Shown: in pieces, positions 1-8,680 of the stretch | Layout of the letters: each line of letters opens with the position of its first letter | Numbering within the stretch: the first letter of the stretch is position 1 | Assembly (NCBI RefSeq): GCF_008801715.1 | Contig: NZ_VZPG01000002.1 | Coordinates: 62,001-126,000, forward strand | Direction: 5' to 3' | Origin: Pseudochrobactrum saccharolyticum | Lineage (GTDB): Bacteria > Pseudomonadota > Alphaproteobacteria > Rhizobiales > Rhizobiaceae | Length of the DNA stretch: 64,000 bases | Program-made: the position numbers and the translations under genes | Notes under the pieces: generated by a model | Database searches by the model: none | What the model was told of the DNA's origin: nothing | What the model saw: the letters and a program-made list of their open reading frames with translations, nothing else

Positions 1-135
1 GGAATGTACAGTCTCCGCAGCGCGGAAATACTGCCTGAAAGACACAGCCCGGAAAGCGGCAGACTTCCCGGGCTGATTGCATAATTCTTTAAATCATTTT
101 CGATTTAAAGATAAAATTATGCAACAATTTAAATG
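1..135. other. Intergenic edge of window
   Basis: No gene is visible here. An imperfect hairpin occupies 46-74 (arms agcccggaa and ttcccgggct with one bulge) and could end a transcript that lies outside the window. The rest is AT-rich. In many alphaproteobacteria purC is followed by purS and purQ; they would lie to the left of the window and cannot be confirmed. Confidence 0.5.
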
Positions 136-179
136 AACAGCGTCCTTTGCGCGCCTTAATTAAGGCGCGCGGCGCTGTT
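136..179. repeat. Long inverted repeat with perfect 22-bp palindrome, after purC
   Basis: Positions 149-170 form a perfect 22-bp palindrome centred on ttaattaa, flanked by outer arms aacagcg (136-142) and cgctgtt (173-179). It starts just after the purC stop codon and may fold as a purC 3' hairpin, although no clear T-run follows on the minus strand. The words cgtcctttgc and ggcgct are shared with a second element at 41075-41107, so this may be a copy of a dispersed intergenic repeat rather than a dedicated terminator. Confidence 0.6.
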
Positions 180-184
180 TGACG

Positions 185-949
185 TTACTTGACCAGTGTC
201 GGGCCGGTAGGGCGCGGCGGCTCGTTCTCGTTGATAATGCCGAGACGGCGTGCCACTTCCTGATAGGCCTCAACCAGACCACCCATATCACGGCGGAAAC
301 GGTCTTTGTCCATTTTCTCGTTGGTGGCAACATCCCAGAGGCGGGCTGAGTCCGGCGAAATTTCATCGGCCAGAACCACGCGCATCATGTCGCCTTCGAA
401 CAGACGGCCGCATTCGATTTTGAAATCGACCAGCTGAATGCCAACGCCGAGGAACAGGCCTGTGAGGAAGTCGTTGATACGGATGGCAAGTGCCATAATA
501 TCATCGAGTTCCGCAGGGCTTGCCCAGCCAAATGCAGTGATATGCTCTTCGGAGACCATCGGGTCATCGAGTGCATCGGCCTTGTAATAGAATTCAATGA
601 TTGAGCGTGGCAGAACGGTGCCTTCTTCAATCCCCAGACGCTTGGCCAGTGAGCCGGCGGCAACATTGCGCACAACGACTTCAAGCGGAATGATTTCGAC
701 TTCTTTAATCAGCTGCTCGCGCATGTTGACGCGGCGGATAAAGTGGGTCGGAATGCCGATCTTGTTCAACTGCGTAAAGATGTATTCGGAAATGCGGTTG
801 TTCAGCACTCCCTTGCCATCAATCACTTCATGCTTTTTGGCATTGAAAGCGGTGGCATCATCTTTGAAAAACTGAATGAGCGTGCCTGGCTCCGGTCCTT
901 CGTAAAGGATCTTGGCCTTGCCCTCGTAAATACGGCGGCGTCGATTCAT
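185..949 (-). CDS. purC: Phosphoribosylaminoimidazole-succinocarboxamide synthase
   Basis: SAICAR synthetase: ATP-dependent joining of CAIR with aspartate in cytosolic purine synthesis. The 254-residue product is full length for the family. Typical segments are visible: [14 protein letters not shown] at residues 5-18 (nucleotide-binding strand-loop), FKDDATAFN at about 28-36, [14 protein letters not shown] at 45-58, the [14 protein letters not shown] segment at about 91-104 and [10 protein letters not shown] near 173. The ATG at 949 is preceded by an AGAGG sequence about 10 bases upstream. It is transcribed divergently from the zeta-subunit gene. purB lies 3.4 kb away but is not in the same operon. 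Confidence 0.97.
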   Translation of the reverse strand: MNRRRRIYEGKAKILYEGPEPGTLIQFFKDDATAFNAKKHEVIDGKGVLNNRISEYIFTQLNKIGIPTHFIRRVNMREQLIKEVEIIPLEVVVRNVAAGSLAKRLGIEEGTVLPRSIIEFYYKADALDDPMVSEEHITAFGWASPAELDDIMALAIRINDFLTGLFLGVGIQLVDFKIECGRLFEGDMMRVVLADEISPDSARLWDVATNEKMDKDRFRRDMGGLVEAYQEVARRLGIINENEPPRPTGPTLVK

Positions 950-1263
950 GGGGTTTAGGAACCTCTGGGGTTTGCTGAGACCGTTTTGAGACGTCTCGTC
1001 TCATCCCGATGTTTCAGGAAGCGGCCACTGCAGCCGCAATGTCTGCGTTCCCTAGCGCAAATGATAACTTTTAACAATCATCCTTTATGCCGCTATGCTG
1101 TTTTTCAGCGATTGTTTTATGCTTTTTCTGTGCGCAGCCTCTGGTTGTGCCATTATGCGAACCCTATATGCCTAAAGCAGCCACGCATTATACTGTGATT
1201 TTGTTGCGGGCGGCGTATAATAAAGATCAAGAATAAACCGACTAACTGATATGTGAGGGACCT
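950..1263. promoter_or_regulatory. Divergent promoter region purC / ATPase zeta subunit
   Basis: This is a 314-base gap between divergent genes. It holds a perfect 10-bp palindrome gagacgtctc at 988-997, 39 bases upstream of the purC start, which could be an operator. A TATAAT at 1216-1221 lies 42 bases before the zeta-subunit ATG and is a plausible -10 box, although no good -35 box sits at the right spacing. No open frame here looks like a gene. Confidence 0.35.
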
Positions 1264-1584
1264 ATGAGCGGAATGGACGAACGTCGCAATACATTCGAAA
1301 ACAAATTTGCCCATGACGAAGATTTGCGGTTCCGCGCGATTGCCCGTCGCAATAAAATGCTTGGTCTCTGGGCTGCTGAAAAACTCGGCAAAACCGGAGA
1401 AGACGCACAGGCCTATGCCGGTGAAGTGGTGCGTGCAGATTTTGAAGAAGCCGGTGACGAGGATGTTATCCGCAAAATTACTGCTGATTTCAGTGCTGCA
1501 TCCGTGAATGTCAGCGATGCTGAATTGCGTGTGCAATTGCTTGATTTGCTTGAGGAAGCTGCCAAGCAGATCAGCGCTGAATAA
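1264..1584 (+). CDS. F1-ATPase inhibitor zeta subunit (DUF1476)
   Basis: This 106-residue protein is of the DUF1476 family, which includes the zeta subunit that blocks rotation of the F1Fo-ATPase of Paracoccus denitrificans and other alphaproteobacteria. The N-terminal inhibitory region (MDERRNTFENKFAHDEDL) and the LGLWAAEKLG segment at about 36-45 are characteristic; the rest is a predicted helical bundle ending in LLDLLEEAAKQI. It acts in the cytosol on the F1 head. The start has a good GTGAGGGA ribosome-binding site. The gene stands alone and ends in a strong terminator. The role is inferred from the family. Confidence 0.9.
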   Translation: MSGMDERRNTFENKFAHDEDLRFRAIARRNKMLGLWAAEKLGKTGEDAQAYAGEVVRADFEEAGDEDVIRKITADFSAASVNVSDAELRVQLLDLLEEAAKQISAE

Positions 1585-1607
1585 TCAGTGCCTTTATAGA
1601 TTTTCTG

Positions 1608-1643
1608 AAAAGCCGCACGGAACGCTCCGTGCGGCTTTTTTAT
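1608..1643 (+). terminator. Rho-independent terminator after zeta subunit gene
   Basis: Arms aaaagccgcacgga (1608-1621) and tccgtgcggctttt (1626-1639) form a 14-bp stem with a 4-base loop, followed by a T-rich tail. Confidence 0.92.
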
Positions 1644-1740
1644 TTGATGTTTACTGTGAAGCGCATAGACGCCTTTTTCATTGCGCTCTAAGGTGTCCGT
1701 CGGGAACATTCTGAAATATAAGATACATACAGGTGCATTC

Positions 1741-2514
1741 ATGACAATATCACACTCTTTGGCCACCCGTTTGCGCTCCGGCGAAACGGTTCGTTCAGCA
1801 TGGAGTACTATCTCTGATCCGCTTTTGTTGGAGAATATCAGCGCTCTGGGTTTTGATGCGGTGACGATGGATATGCAGCATGGTTCGCATACCGAGGCCA
1901 GCATCTGTCAGGGTATCGGTACAATAAAAGCCGCCGGTAAGCCTGCTATTGTGCGTATTCCAGTCGGTCGCTTTGATATAGCCAGCCGCGCTCTGGATTT
2001 CGGAGCCAATGCGGTGATTGCCCCGATGATCAATTCCGTTGAAGATGCGCAAGCCTTTGCCGCTGCCATGAAATATCCGCCGGTCGGTGAGCGCTCATGG
2101 GGGCCGCTGCGCAGTGATATCAGCTACGGGCAGGCCGGTTCCAATGAATATTTGCTCACGGTCAATCAGGAAACATTGAGTTTTGCGATGATCGAAACCC
2201 GTGCAGCCTATGAGGCACTGGATGATATTCTGGCCGTGCGCGGAATTGATGGTGTGTTTGTCGGGCCTGCAGATTTTTCAATTGCATGGAGCAATGGTCG
2301 TGAAGCTAACCCGCTTTCCGAGGATATTGTTGTGCCGCTGACGCGGATTGCGCAAAAAGCAGCCGCAAGCAACAAGCTGGCCGGAATTTATGCGCCCAAC
2401 AGCGCATTCGCCAAACGGTATAATGCTCTCGGCTTCCGTTTCATAACACTGGCCTCGGATCGGGGCTATCTGGCCGCCGGTGCATCGGCAATGCTTAAAG
2501 CATGGGACGAGTGA
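1741..2514 (+). CDS. HpcH/HpaI family aldolase
   Basis: Class II metal-dependent aldolase or lyase of the HpcH/HpaI (2-keto-3-deoxy acid aldolase, CitE-like TIM barrel) family. Visible features are MDMQHG at residues 43-48 (active-site His region), Arg72 in VRIP (substrate carboxylate), GERSWGP at 116-122, and the metal ligands Glu152 (MIET) and Asp178 (GPADFS). The frame is open upstream to a TTG at 1681, but the ATG at 1741 gives the usual family N-terminus and a 257-residue protein. The substrate cannot be told from the sequence; family members cleave 2-oxo-4-hydroxy acids to pyruvate and an aldehyde. It is a single gene between two terminators. Confidence 0.88.
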   Translation: MTISHSLATRLRSGETVRSAWSTISDPLLLENISALGFDAVTMDMQHGSHTEASICQGIGTIKAAGKPAIVRIPVGRFDIASRALDFGANAVIAPMINSVEDAQAFAAAMKYPPVGERSWGPLRSDISYGQAGSNEYLLTVNQETLSFAMIETRAAYEALDDILAVRGIDGVFVGPADFSIAWSNGREANPLSEDIVVPLTRIAQKAAASNKLAGIYAPNSAFAKRYNALGFRFITLASDRGYLAAGASAMLKAWDE

Positions 2515-2524
2515 TGAGATAATA

Positions 2525-2550
2525 AAAAAGCCGCTTTTAAGCGGCTTTTT
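2525..2550. terminator. Bidirectional terminator between aldolase and RBBP9-type hydrolase
   Basis: The symmetrical hairpin aaaaagccgctt/aagcggcttttt has a run of A on one side and T on the other, so it serves both convergent genes. Confidence 0.9.
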
Positions 2551-2553
2551 CTT

Positions 2554-3102
2554 TCAGAGCTTGGACAGAAACTGGGTGAAGACCATGGTGCCTTCAGGCC
2601 ATGGGCCATGTCCGGATTCCGCATTAATGTGACCGGCTTCACCGGCATCAATCAGCAGTGAGCCCCATGCATTTGCAATATCTTCGGCCGACTCAAATTT
2701 TGAGAACGGATCATTGCGGCTGGCAATGGTGATGGCCGGAAACGGCAGACGCTCGCGCGGATAGGGGCCGAAAGTCATCAGATGTTTCGGACGAATCGTT
2801 TCATCCAGCACATCCGGTGGCGCGACGAAAAAGCCGCCGGCAACCTTGTCTTTGATATGCGGAATAGCATGCACAGCTGTTGGCACACCCAGCGAATGCG
2901 CGACCAGCACGACAGGCTTAGTGGCTTCCTCAACATGCTTGATGAGGGAAGCAACCCAGTCTTCGCGAACAGGCTTTGACCATTCTGCCTGCTGCACACG
3001 GCGGGCGGTGGAGAGTTTATTCTCCCAGCGTGTCTGCCAGTGGTCAGGACCGGAATTGGTGTAGCCGGGAATGATGAGGATATCTGCGTCTTTAACTTTC
3101 AT
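2554..3102 (-). CDS. RBBP9/YdeN-family alpha/beta hydrolase
   Basis: Small serine hydrolase of 182 residues. The nucleophile elbow is AHSLG with Ser70, the acid is probably Asp131 (ASRNDPF), and His158 or His165 (GHINAESGHGPW) completes the triad. The N-terminus ILIIPGYTNSGPDHWQ is diagnostic of the RBBP9 family, and the GHINAESGHGPWPEG tail is shared by nearly all bacterial members. The physiological substrate is unknown. The gene is convergent with the aldolase gene and shares its terminator. The ATG at 3102 gives the standard length. Confidence 0.9.
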   Translation of the reverse strand: MKVKDADILIIPGYTNSGPDHWQTRWENKLSTARRVQQAEWSKPVREDWVASLIKHVEEATKPVVLVAHSLGVPTAVHAIPHIKDKVAGGFFVAPPDVLDETIRPKHLMTFGPYPRERLPFPAITIASRNDPFSKFESAEDIANAWGSLLIDAGEAGHINAESGHGPWPEGTMVFTQFLSKL

Positions 3103-3423
3103 ATGCCTGATTTACTCTGCCTGAAGCGTTTATTCAATATTGCTTCTGCGTATCTCTGCCTGGCGGAGAGCGCAGTTTTCACTGCCATTCATATTATTAT
3201 TCAGAGACATATTTTAAAGATGATGCCGTAAATTGTTTCATCTCAGTGGACAGTTTTGCGATTTCTGCGGCGATTGTATTTTATTTTGTGAACAGCGTGT
3301 TTGCCGCTCTGTGTATTGCAACTTGTCCGGCGACGAGCGATTTATAGGTTATCTGAAAGTAACCGCTAAGCCTGTTATTGCTGTCGGCAGACAATTCCGC
3401 GGTGCAGAAACGGGGATGAAATT
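3103..3423. promoter_or_regulatory. Divergent intergenic region, hydrolase / VOC protein
   Basis: 321 AT-rich bases between divergent genes. I see no gene, repeat or convincing hairpin. It must carry both promoters, but none stands out clearly. Confidence 0.4.
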
Positions 3424-4230
3424 ATGACAAGATTACCATTTGCAGTGACACGTCCGGCTTATGTTGAACGCGTCGGGCTGAAGTCGCGCGATGCTGAAAC
3501 GCTGGCGCAATATTATGAAAATATTGTCGGTCTGCGTGAAATGGCACGTCGCGGCTCCTCGATTATTCTTGGTGCAGGCGGGCGGGAATTGCTGGAGATT
3601 GAACAATCTTCGGCTCTGAAGCCGGAAGATCCGCGCAGTGCCGGTTTGTTTCATACCGCGTTTCTGCTGCCGGAACGCGCGGATCTGGCGCGCTGGATAC
3701 GTCGCGCTATCGACAAACAGCTGCCGGTTGCCGGTGCATCCGACCATGCGGTGAGTGAAGCTGTGTATCTGACCGATCCGGATGGCAATGGTATTGAGAT
3801 ATATACCGACCGCGCGCCTGATACATGGAAGTGGAACGGCGATCAGGTGCATATGGTGACCGATGCCATGGATGTGAATGGTCTTTTGCAGGAATTGAAC
3901 AATGCGCCGTCTGAGTGGACAAAAGCGCCGGAAGGTACGGTTGTCGGCCACGTGCATCTGCGTGTCGGGCAAATTCAGCCTGCGGATGACTGGTGGCATG
4001 ATGAACTGGCATTCGATACCGTAGCAAAATACGGCTCAAAAGCTGTGTTTCTGTCTTCCGGTGGTTATCACCACCACATTGCCAATAATATCTGGCAGAG
4101 TGCTGGCGCCGGTAAACGTGATCTTGACCGCAGCGGTCTGTCTTTTGTGCAGATCAATGATACGCGTGATGTAAAAACGCGCGTGATTGATGATCCGTGG
4201 GGGAATGAAATCCGCGTCAACAAAGTATAA
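3424..4230 (+). CDS. VOC-family extradiol dioxygenase-like protein (CatE type)
   Basis: A 268-residue protein made of two vicinal-oxygen-chelate modules (about 12-130 and 145-266), as in the CatE (catechol 2,3-dioxygenase) group. Candidate metal ligands are the His in GLFHTAFLL (about 78), the Glu in DPDGNGIEIYTDR (about 122), and the His residues of GHVHLRV and GGYHHHIANN in the second module. Family members act as extradiol dioxygenases or glyoxalase-like enzymes; the substrate cannot be read from the sequence. It is a single gene with a long hairpin and a terminator directly behind the stop codon. Confidence 0.85.
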   Translation: MTRLPFAVTRPAYVERVGLKSRDAETLAQYYENIVGLREMARRGSSIILGAGGRELLEIEQSSALKPEDPRSAGLFHTAFLLPERADLARWIRRAIDKQLPVAGASDHAVSEAVYLTDPDGNGIEIYTDRAPDTWKWNGDQVHMVTDAMDVNGLLQELNNAPSEWTKAPEGTVVGHVHLRVGQIQPADDWWHDELAFDTVAKYGSKAVFLSSGGYHHHIANNIWQSAGAGKRDLDRSGLSFVQINDTRDVKTRVIDDPWGNEIRVNKV

Positions 4231-4296
4231 ATGTCTGACCCAAAAGCCACCCGACTTGGCTGCAAATGGCGTCTGCCGCTTTTTGATTCAGACATT
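4230..4296. repeat. Long imperfect hairpin in the 3' region of the VOC gene
   Basis: Outer arms aatgtctga (4230-4238) and tcagacatt (4288-4296) enclose a second pair, caaaagc and gcttttt, and an inner agcca/tggct. The whole 67-base stretch can fold back. It lies between the stop codon and a separate terminator, so it is probably an intergenic palindromic element. Confidence 0.5.
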
Positions 4297-4311
4297 GGTC
4301 GCCTCTATGCA

Positions 4312-4350
4312 AAAAAAAGCCCCGCCTGAAAATCTCAGACGGGGCTTTTA
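4312..4350. terminator. Bidirectional terminator between VOC gene and purB
   Basis: Arms aaaagccccgcctga and tcagacggggctttta, with an A-run on the left and a T-run on the right, sit between two convergent genes. Confidence 0.9.
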
Positions 4351-4387
4351 ATTGCTTGAATATAAGCTCGATTATTTAAACACGGTA

Positions 4388-5701
4388 TTATTTTGCTTGC
4401 GTGTTAAACACGCGGTTGAAAATCGTATCAACGTGTTTGGTATGATAGCCGAGGTCGAATTTCTCGCGGATCTGCTCTTCGGAGAGTGCTGCGCGGACTT
4501 CCGCATCGGCCAGCAGTTCTTCGAGGAAGTCTTTGCCCTGTTCCCATACCTTCATCGCATTGCGCTGAACGAGGCGGTAGGAATCTTCACGAGATACGCC
4601 GGCCTGAGTGAGAGCCAGCAGCACGCGCTGCGAATGCACCAGACCGCGGAACTTGTTCAGGTTGTTCATCATGTTTTCAGGATAAACAAGCAGCTTCTCA
4701 ATTACGCCGGTCAGACGGGCAAGGGCGAAGTCGAGCGTGATCGTCGCATCAGGGCCGATCATACGTTCAACGGAAGAGTGCGAAATATCGCGCTCATGCC
4801 ACAGAGCCACGTTTTCCATCGCAGGCAGCGCCATGGAACGAACCATGCGGGCAAGACCGGTCAGGTTTTCTGTCAGCACAGGGTTGCGCTTATGCGGCAT
4901 TGCCGACGAACCCTTCTGACCCGGTGAGAAATACTCTTCGGCTTCCAGCACTTCTGTGCGCTGCAGGTGACGAATTTCAACAGCCAGACGCTCAACAGAA
5001 GACGCGATAACCGCCAGAACCGAGAAATACATCGCATGACGGTCGCGCGGGATAACCTGTGTGGAAACCGGCTCGGCTTTCATGCCGAGCGACTTGGCAA
5101 CATGTTCTTCGACGCGCGGGTCGATATTGGCGAATGTGCCAACCGCACCGGAGATAGCGCAGGTTGCGATTTCTTCGCGTGCAGCAACCAGACGGGCGCG
5201 GCAGCGTTCAAATTCCGCATAGGCCAGTGCCATTTTAACGCCGAACGTAATTGGTTCAGCGTGGATACCATGGCTGCGGCCAATGGTGATGGTGTCTTTA
5301 TGTTCGTAAGCGCGGGTTTTCAGCGCTGCCAGCAGCTTGTCGAGATCAGCGAGCAGCAGGTCGCTGGCACGCATCAGCTGGACGTTGAAGCAGGTGTCGA
5401 GAACGTCCGACGAGGTCATGCCCTGATGGATGAAGCGGCTGTCAGGACCGACAAATTCAGCCAGATGGGTGAGGAATGCGATCACGTCATGTTTGGTGAC
5501 AGCTTCGATCTCATCAATACGGGCAACGTCAAATTTCGCCGCGCCGCCTTTTTCCCAGATGGTTTTCGCGGATTCTTTCGGGATAACGCCGATTTCAGCC
5601 AATGCATCACAGGCGTGAGCTTCAATCTCAAACCAGATGCGGAATTTGGTTTCCGGCGACCAGATGGCAACCATTTCAGGGCGGGAATAGCGCGGGATCA
5701 T
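4388..5701 (-). CDS. purB: Adenylosuccinate lyase
   Basis: Fumarase/aspartase superfamily enzyme that splits SAICAR and adenylosuccinate, releasing fumarate, in purine synthesis. At 437 residues it is full length. The family signature GSSAMPHKRNP lies near residue 265 and TSSDVLDT near 97. The His-containing segment GRSHGIHAEP at about 142-151 holds the catalytic acid/base. AGGAAA precedes the ATG. It lies downstream of rpe on the same strand, but a terminator separates them. Confidence 0.97.
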   Translation of the reverse strand: MIPRYSRPEMVAIWSPETKFRIWFEIEAHACDALAEIGVIPKESAKTIWEKGGAAKFDVARIDEIEAVTKHDVIAFLTHLAEFVGPDSRFIHQGMTSSDVLDTCFNVQLMRASDLLLADLDKLLAALKTRAYEHKDTITIGRSHGIHAEPITFGVKMALAYAEFERCRARLVAAREEIATCAISGAVGTFANIDPRVEEHVAKSLGMKAEPVSTQVIPRDRHAMYFSVLAVIASSVERLAVEIRHLQRTEVLEAEEYFSPGQKGSSAMPHKRNPVLTENLTGLARMVRSMALPAMENVALWHERDISHSSVERMIGPDATITLDFALARLTGVIEKLLVYPENMMNNLNKFRGLVHSQRVLLALTQAGVSREDSYRLVQRNAMKVWEQGKDFLEELLADAEVRAALSEEQIREKFDLGYHTKHVDTIFNRVFNTQAK

Positions 5702-5754
5702 GTGCGTTTCCTAAAGTGTATTAGACGGGAGAACCGGTGAACCGGTCGTTTTAA

Positions 5755-5784
5755 AAATTTCAGGCGGATATTGCTATCCGCCTG
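5755..5784 (-). terminator. Terminator after rpe
   Basis: caggcggata (5761-5770) pairs with tatccgcctg (5775-5784) over a 4-base loop. Read on the minus strand it is followed by gaaatttttaaaa, so it ends the rpe transcript. Confidence 0.8.
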
Positions 5785-5795
5785 TCAGAATTCAA

Positions 5796-6473
5796 TTAAG
5801 CGCGGCCTTGCTCCGCAGCCTTGCGGATCGCCTCGACATTGGTGCGGTAACCTTCAAGATTGCCGGCCTTATAAATGGAGGAACCGGCCACCAGAGAATT
5901 GGCACCGGCTTTGGCTGCAGCACCGGCATTCTCAGCGGTAACACCACCGTCAATCTGCAAATCAATCGGGCGGTTGCCGATCAGTGCATTGAGCTGTTCG
6001 ATTTTCGGCAGCATGGAGGTGATGAATTTCTGACCACCAAAGCCCGGATTGACGGTCATTGCCAGAATGAGATCAACGTCATCAATCACATTTTCCAGCA
6101 CCGAAGCAGGCGTGCCCGGATTGATCGCAACACCGGCTTTTTTACCAAGATTGCGAATGGCCTGCAGTGAGCGGTGCAGGTGAGGGCCTGCCTCTGCGTG
6201 AATGGTGATGATGTCCGAACCGGCCTTGGCAAATGCTTCCAGATAAGGATCGCAAGGTGCAATCATCAGATGGGTATCAAACACTGCATCTGTATGCGGG
6301 CGAATTGCCTTTACCACATCCGGACCAAAAGTGATGTTTGGTACAAAATGACCGTCCATCACGTCGATATGAATCCAGTCTGCACCGGCAGTCACAACAT
6401 CTTTGATTTCCTGACCAAGCTTGGAAAAGTCAGATGCGAGAATAGAAGGTGCAATGATAATCGGGCGGGACAT
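5796..6473 (-). CDS. rpe: Ribulose-phosphate 3-epimerase
   Basis: Interconverts ribulose 5-phosphate and xylulose 5-phosphate in the pentose phosphate pathway. The 225-residue TIM barrel shows [15 protein letters not shown] at the N-terminus, the metal-binding [12 protein letters not shown] near 35-46, HLMI near 68, [12 protein letters not shown] near 139, and DGGV for the phosphate-binding end. It has an AAGGA ribosome-binding site just upstream of the ATG. Confidence 0.97.
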   Translation of the reverse strand: MSRPIIIAPSILASDFSKLGQEIKDVVTAGADWIHIDVMDGHFVPNITFGPDVVKAIRPHTDAVFDTHLMIAPCDPYLEAFAKAGSDIITIHAEAGPHLHRSLQAIRNLGKKAGVAINPGTPASVLENVIDDVDLILAMTVNPGFGGQKFITSMLPKIEQLNALIGNRPIDLQIDGGVTAENAGAAAKAGANSLVAGSSIYKAGNLEGYRTNVEAIRKAAEQGRA

Positions 6474-6588
6474 GAGGAGATCCTTGTTTCTAAGCCTTGA
6501 GCGAGGCTCTGTTCCGTTTGCAGGCGGTTAGCACGCTATGCGCATCCATACAAGTTTATGTGAAGTCGCATGTGCCTAAAGTCATGGA

Positions 6589-7512
6589 TTAGCCCCAACG
6601 TTTGTGGAACCACATCCATTGTCCCGGATATTCACGCACCCAGCCTTCAACCGTGTCGTTGAGCAATTGGGCAGTGGCAGCAATATCCACCTGACCATTT
6701 GCATCACGCGGCAATTCCATCGCCTCCGATAATTCCAGACGGTAGCGACCGCCAGGCAGGCGGATACAGCGTGCCGGATAAACATCACAATCATATTGAC
6801 GCGCAAGTTTGGCCAAAAGCGGATTGGTCTTCACCGGCAGGTTGAAGAATGTGCTCGGCACGCCGCGGGCGAACTTCTGGTCAACCAGCATACCCACATT
6901 GTCATCTTGTCCCAGCACCGCAGCGAGTGACCATGCAGCACCGGCCTTGGACGGCACCAGATGCCCCATATTGGTGCGGCGGGCCTTCAGCACTTTGCGG
7001 GCGATGAACGGATTATTCGGCGGACGGAACAGCGCGGTAACATTGAGGCCGAAAGTTGCGGCGCAAATCGGCAGTAGCTCAAAATTACCGGTATGTGCGG
7101 TGAAGAAAATATGCGGCTTTTTCTCATCGAGCAGACGGCGGAAAATCTCTTCGCCTTCTACTTCAATCAGGCCTTTTTCTTTCGCGTCAGGATCAAAATC
7201 GAAGATCGCATCGAGAAACACATATTCAGCCAGCAGACGCGCCATGCTGTCCCACATTTCCAGCGCGATTTCTTCAATCTCCTGAGGGGATTTTTCCGGA
7301 TAGGCATTGGCGAGATTGCGTGTTGCCACTTTATGACGTGACGACAGCGGGCCGATTTTGCGGGCAACCCAAGCGGAAAACCGGATGGCGGCTTTGGCAG
7401 GCAGCAAACGAAGCAGCGCCAGCAAAATGAAGACTGCCTGCGCCCACAGCCAGTAATTGGCAATTTTCAGCTTTTGCCAATATTTGAACGCAAGGAGTTT
7501 CAGCTTGAACAT
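6589..7512 (-). CDS. lpxXL: Lipid A very-long-chain acyltransferase LpxXL
   Basis: LpxL/HtrB-family acyltransferase of 307 residues with an N-terminal membrane anchor (about 20-38) and the catalytic HX4E motif His140-Glu145 (AHTGNFE). Its place at the end of the acpXL-fabF-fabF-adh cluster identifies it as LpxXL, which moves the 27-hydroxyoctacosanoyl chain from AcpXL to lipid A at the inner membrane. RPPNNP near 174 and QWMWFHKRW at the C-terminus are typical. It is separated from adh2XL by 88 bases that hold a hairpin. The acyl-chain assignment is inferred from context. Confidence 0.92.
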   Translation of the reverse strand: MFKLKLLAFKYWQKLKIANYWLWAQAVFILLALLRLLPAKAAIRFSAWVARKIGPLSSRHKVATRNLANAYPEKSPQEIEEIALEMWDSMARLLAEYVFLDAIFDFDPDAKEKGLIEVEGEEIFRRLLDEKKPHIFFTAHTGNFELLPICAATFGLNVTALFRPPNNPFIARKVLKARRTNMGHLVPSKAGAAWSLAAVLGQDDNVGMLVDQKFARGVPSTFFNLPVKTNPLLAKLARQYDCDVYPARCIRLPGGRYRLELSEAMELPRDANGQVDIAATAQLLNDTVEGWVREYPGQWMWFHKRWG

Positions 7513-7539
7513 GTGGTGCCTTAAGTCTTGATAAATTTA

Positions 7540-7571
7540 CAGCGACCTGTGCGTTAAAACACAGGGCGCTG
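7540..7571 (-). terminator. Hairpin between adh2XL and lpxXL
   Basis: cagcgacctgtg and cacagggcgctg form a 12-bp stem with one mismatch. On the minus strand it is followed by taaattt. The tail is weak, so partial read-through into lpxXL is likely and it may act as an attenuator. Confidence 0.5.
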
Positions 7572-7600
7572 CAAGATAATCCGCATTGATAAATTGAGGA

Positions 7601-8629
7601 TCAGTCAATTTTCAGAATGATTTTGCCGAAGACGTCACGGGTTTCCATGCGCTTCAGGGCTGTGTCGATATCTTCAAAGCCGACCACAGTATCAATCACC
7701 GGAGAGACAATGCCCTGAGCCATTTTCTGCATGGCATCGGCCATGTTTTCCATGCGGCAGCCGAAGGAGCCGAGCAGTTTGAGCTGCTGCTGGAACAGCA
7801 TCATCAGGTTCATATTTGTCGAAACACCGGAGGTGGAGCCACAGGTTACCAGACGGCCGCCGCGCTTCAGCGACAGCATGGAGCCAGCCCATGTATCGGC
7901 ACCAACATGCTCAAATACCACGTCGACGCCTTTTTTCTTGGTGAGCTTGCGCATAACACCTTCAAAACGGTCTTCACGGTAGTTGATAACGTGATCGGCA
8001 CCGAGCGCCTTGGCTTTTTCGATTTTGTCGTCTGAACCAACTGTGGTGTAGACGGTGCAACCCATTTTCTTGGCCAGCTGAATAGCAGCGGTACCAATAC
8101 CGGAACCACCAGCCTGAATAAGAATGCTTTCACCCGGCTGCAGCTTGGCATTGTCGAACAGCATATGTTCAACGGTACCGAAAGTGACAGGGGCAACAGC
8201 CGCACCGATTGCATCAACACCCGGAGGTGCAGGGATCAGCAGGCGTGCTGGCAGATTAACAGCCTCACAGGCAAAACCGTCAAGGTGGAAGCCATGAACA
8301 CCGGAAACATGTTCGCAAAGATTGTCGCGGCCTTCGCGACAGGCTTTACACAGACCACAGGTGCGTGCGCCGTAGATTGACACCAGCTGACCCGGCAACA
8401 CATTGGATACGCCTTCGCCGATTGCGGTGACGACGCCGGATGCTTCCGCGCCGATGACCAGTGGCATTTTGCGTTTGGCAAAAGCCATGCCACGCCAGCC
8501 CCATACGTCGATATGGTTGAGGGCAACCGCTTTGATATTGACGGTAACTTCACCAAAGCCCGGCTTTTCGGGAGCCGGAATGTCGGTGATTTCCAAGCGG
8601 CGGTCATCGAGGAGCTGTAATGCGCGCAT
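7601..8629 (-). CDS. adh2XL: Zinc-binding alcohol dehydrogenase of the VLCFA cluster
   Basis: MDR-superfamily oxidoreductase of 342 residues. Structural-zinc cysteines are in CGLCKACREGRDNLC (about 91-105), and the Rossmann fold has AGGSGIGTAAIQLA (about 157-170). The usual catalytic-zinc Cys near residue 40 is replaced: the segment reads NHIDVWGWRG, and GHE is GAE. The enzyme may therefore lack the catalytic zinc and act as a quinone-reductase or enoyl-reductase type. In rhizobia this gene (adh2XL) sits between fabF1XL and lpxXL, and is thought to help make the C28 acyl chain. It is 51 bases from fabF1XL in the same direction. Confidence 0.88.
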   Translation of the reverse strand: MRALQLLDDRRLEITDIPAPEKPGFGEVTVNIKAVALNHIDVWGWRGMAFAKRKMPLVIGAEASGVVTAIGEGVSNVLPGQLVSIYGARTCGLCKACREGRDNLCEHVSGVHGFHLDGFACEAVNLPARLLIPAPPGVDAIGAAVAPVTFGTVEHMLFDNAKLQPGESILIQAGGSGIGTAAIQLAKKMGCTVYTTVGSDDKIEKAKALGADHVINYREDRFEGVMRKLTKKKGVDVVFEHVGADTWAGSMLSLKRGGRLVTCGSTSGVSTNMNLMMLFQQQLKLLGSFGCRMENMADAMQKMAQGIVSPVIDTVVGFEDIDTALKRMETRDVFGKIILKID

Positions 8630-8680
8630 GTTTGAGTTCTATCCTTATTAAATTTTGAGTGCCTGATCGGAGTTGCGCGC

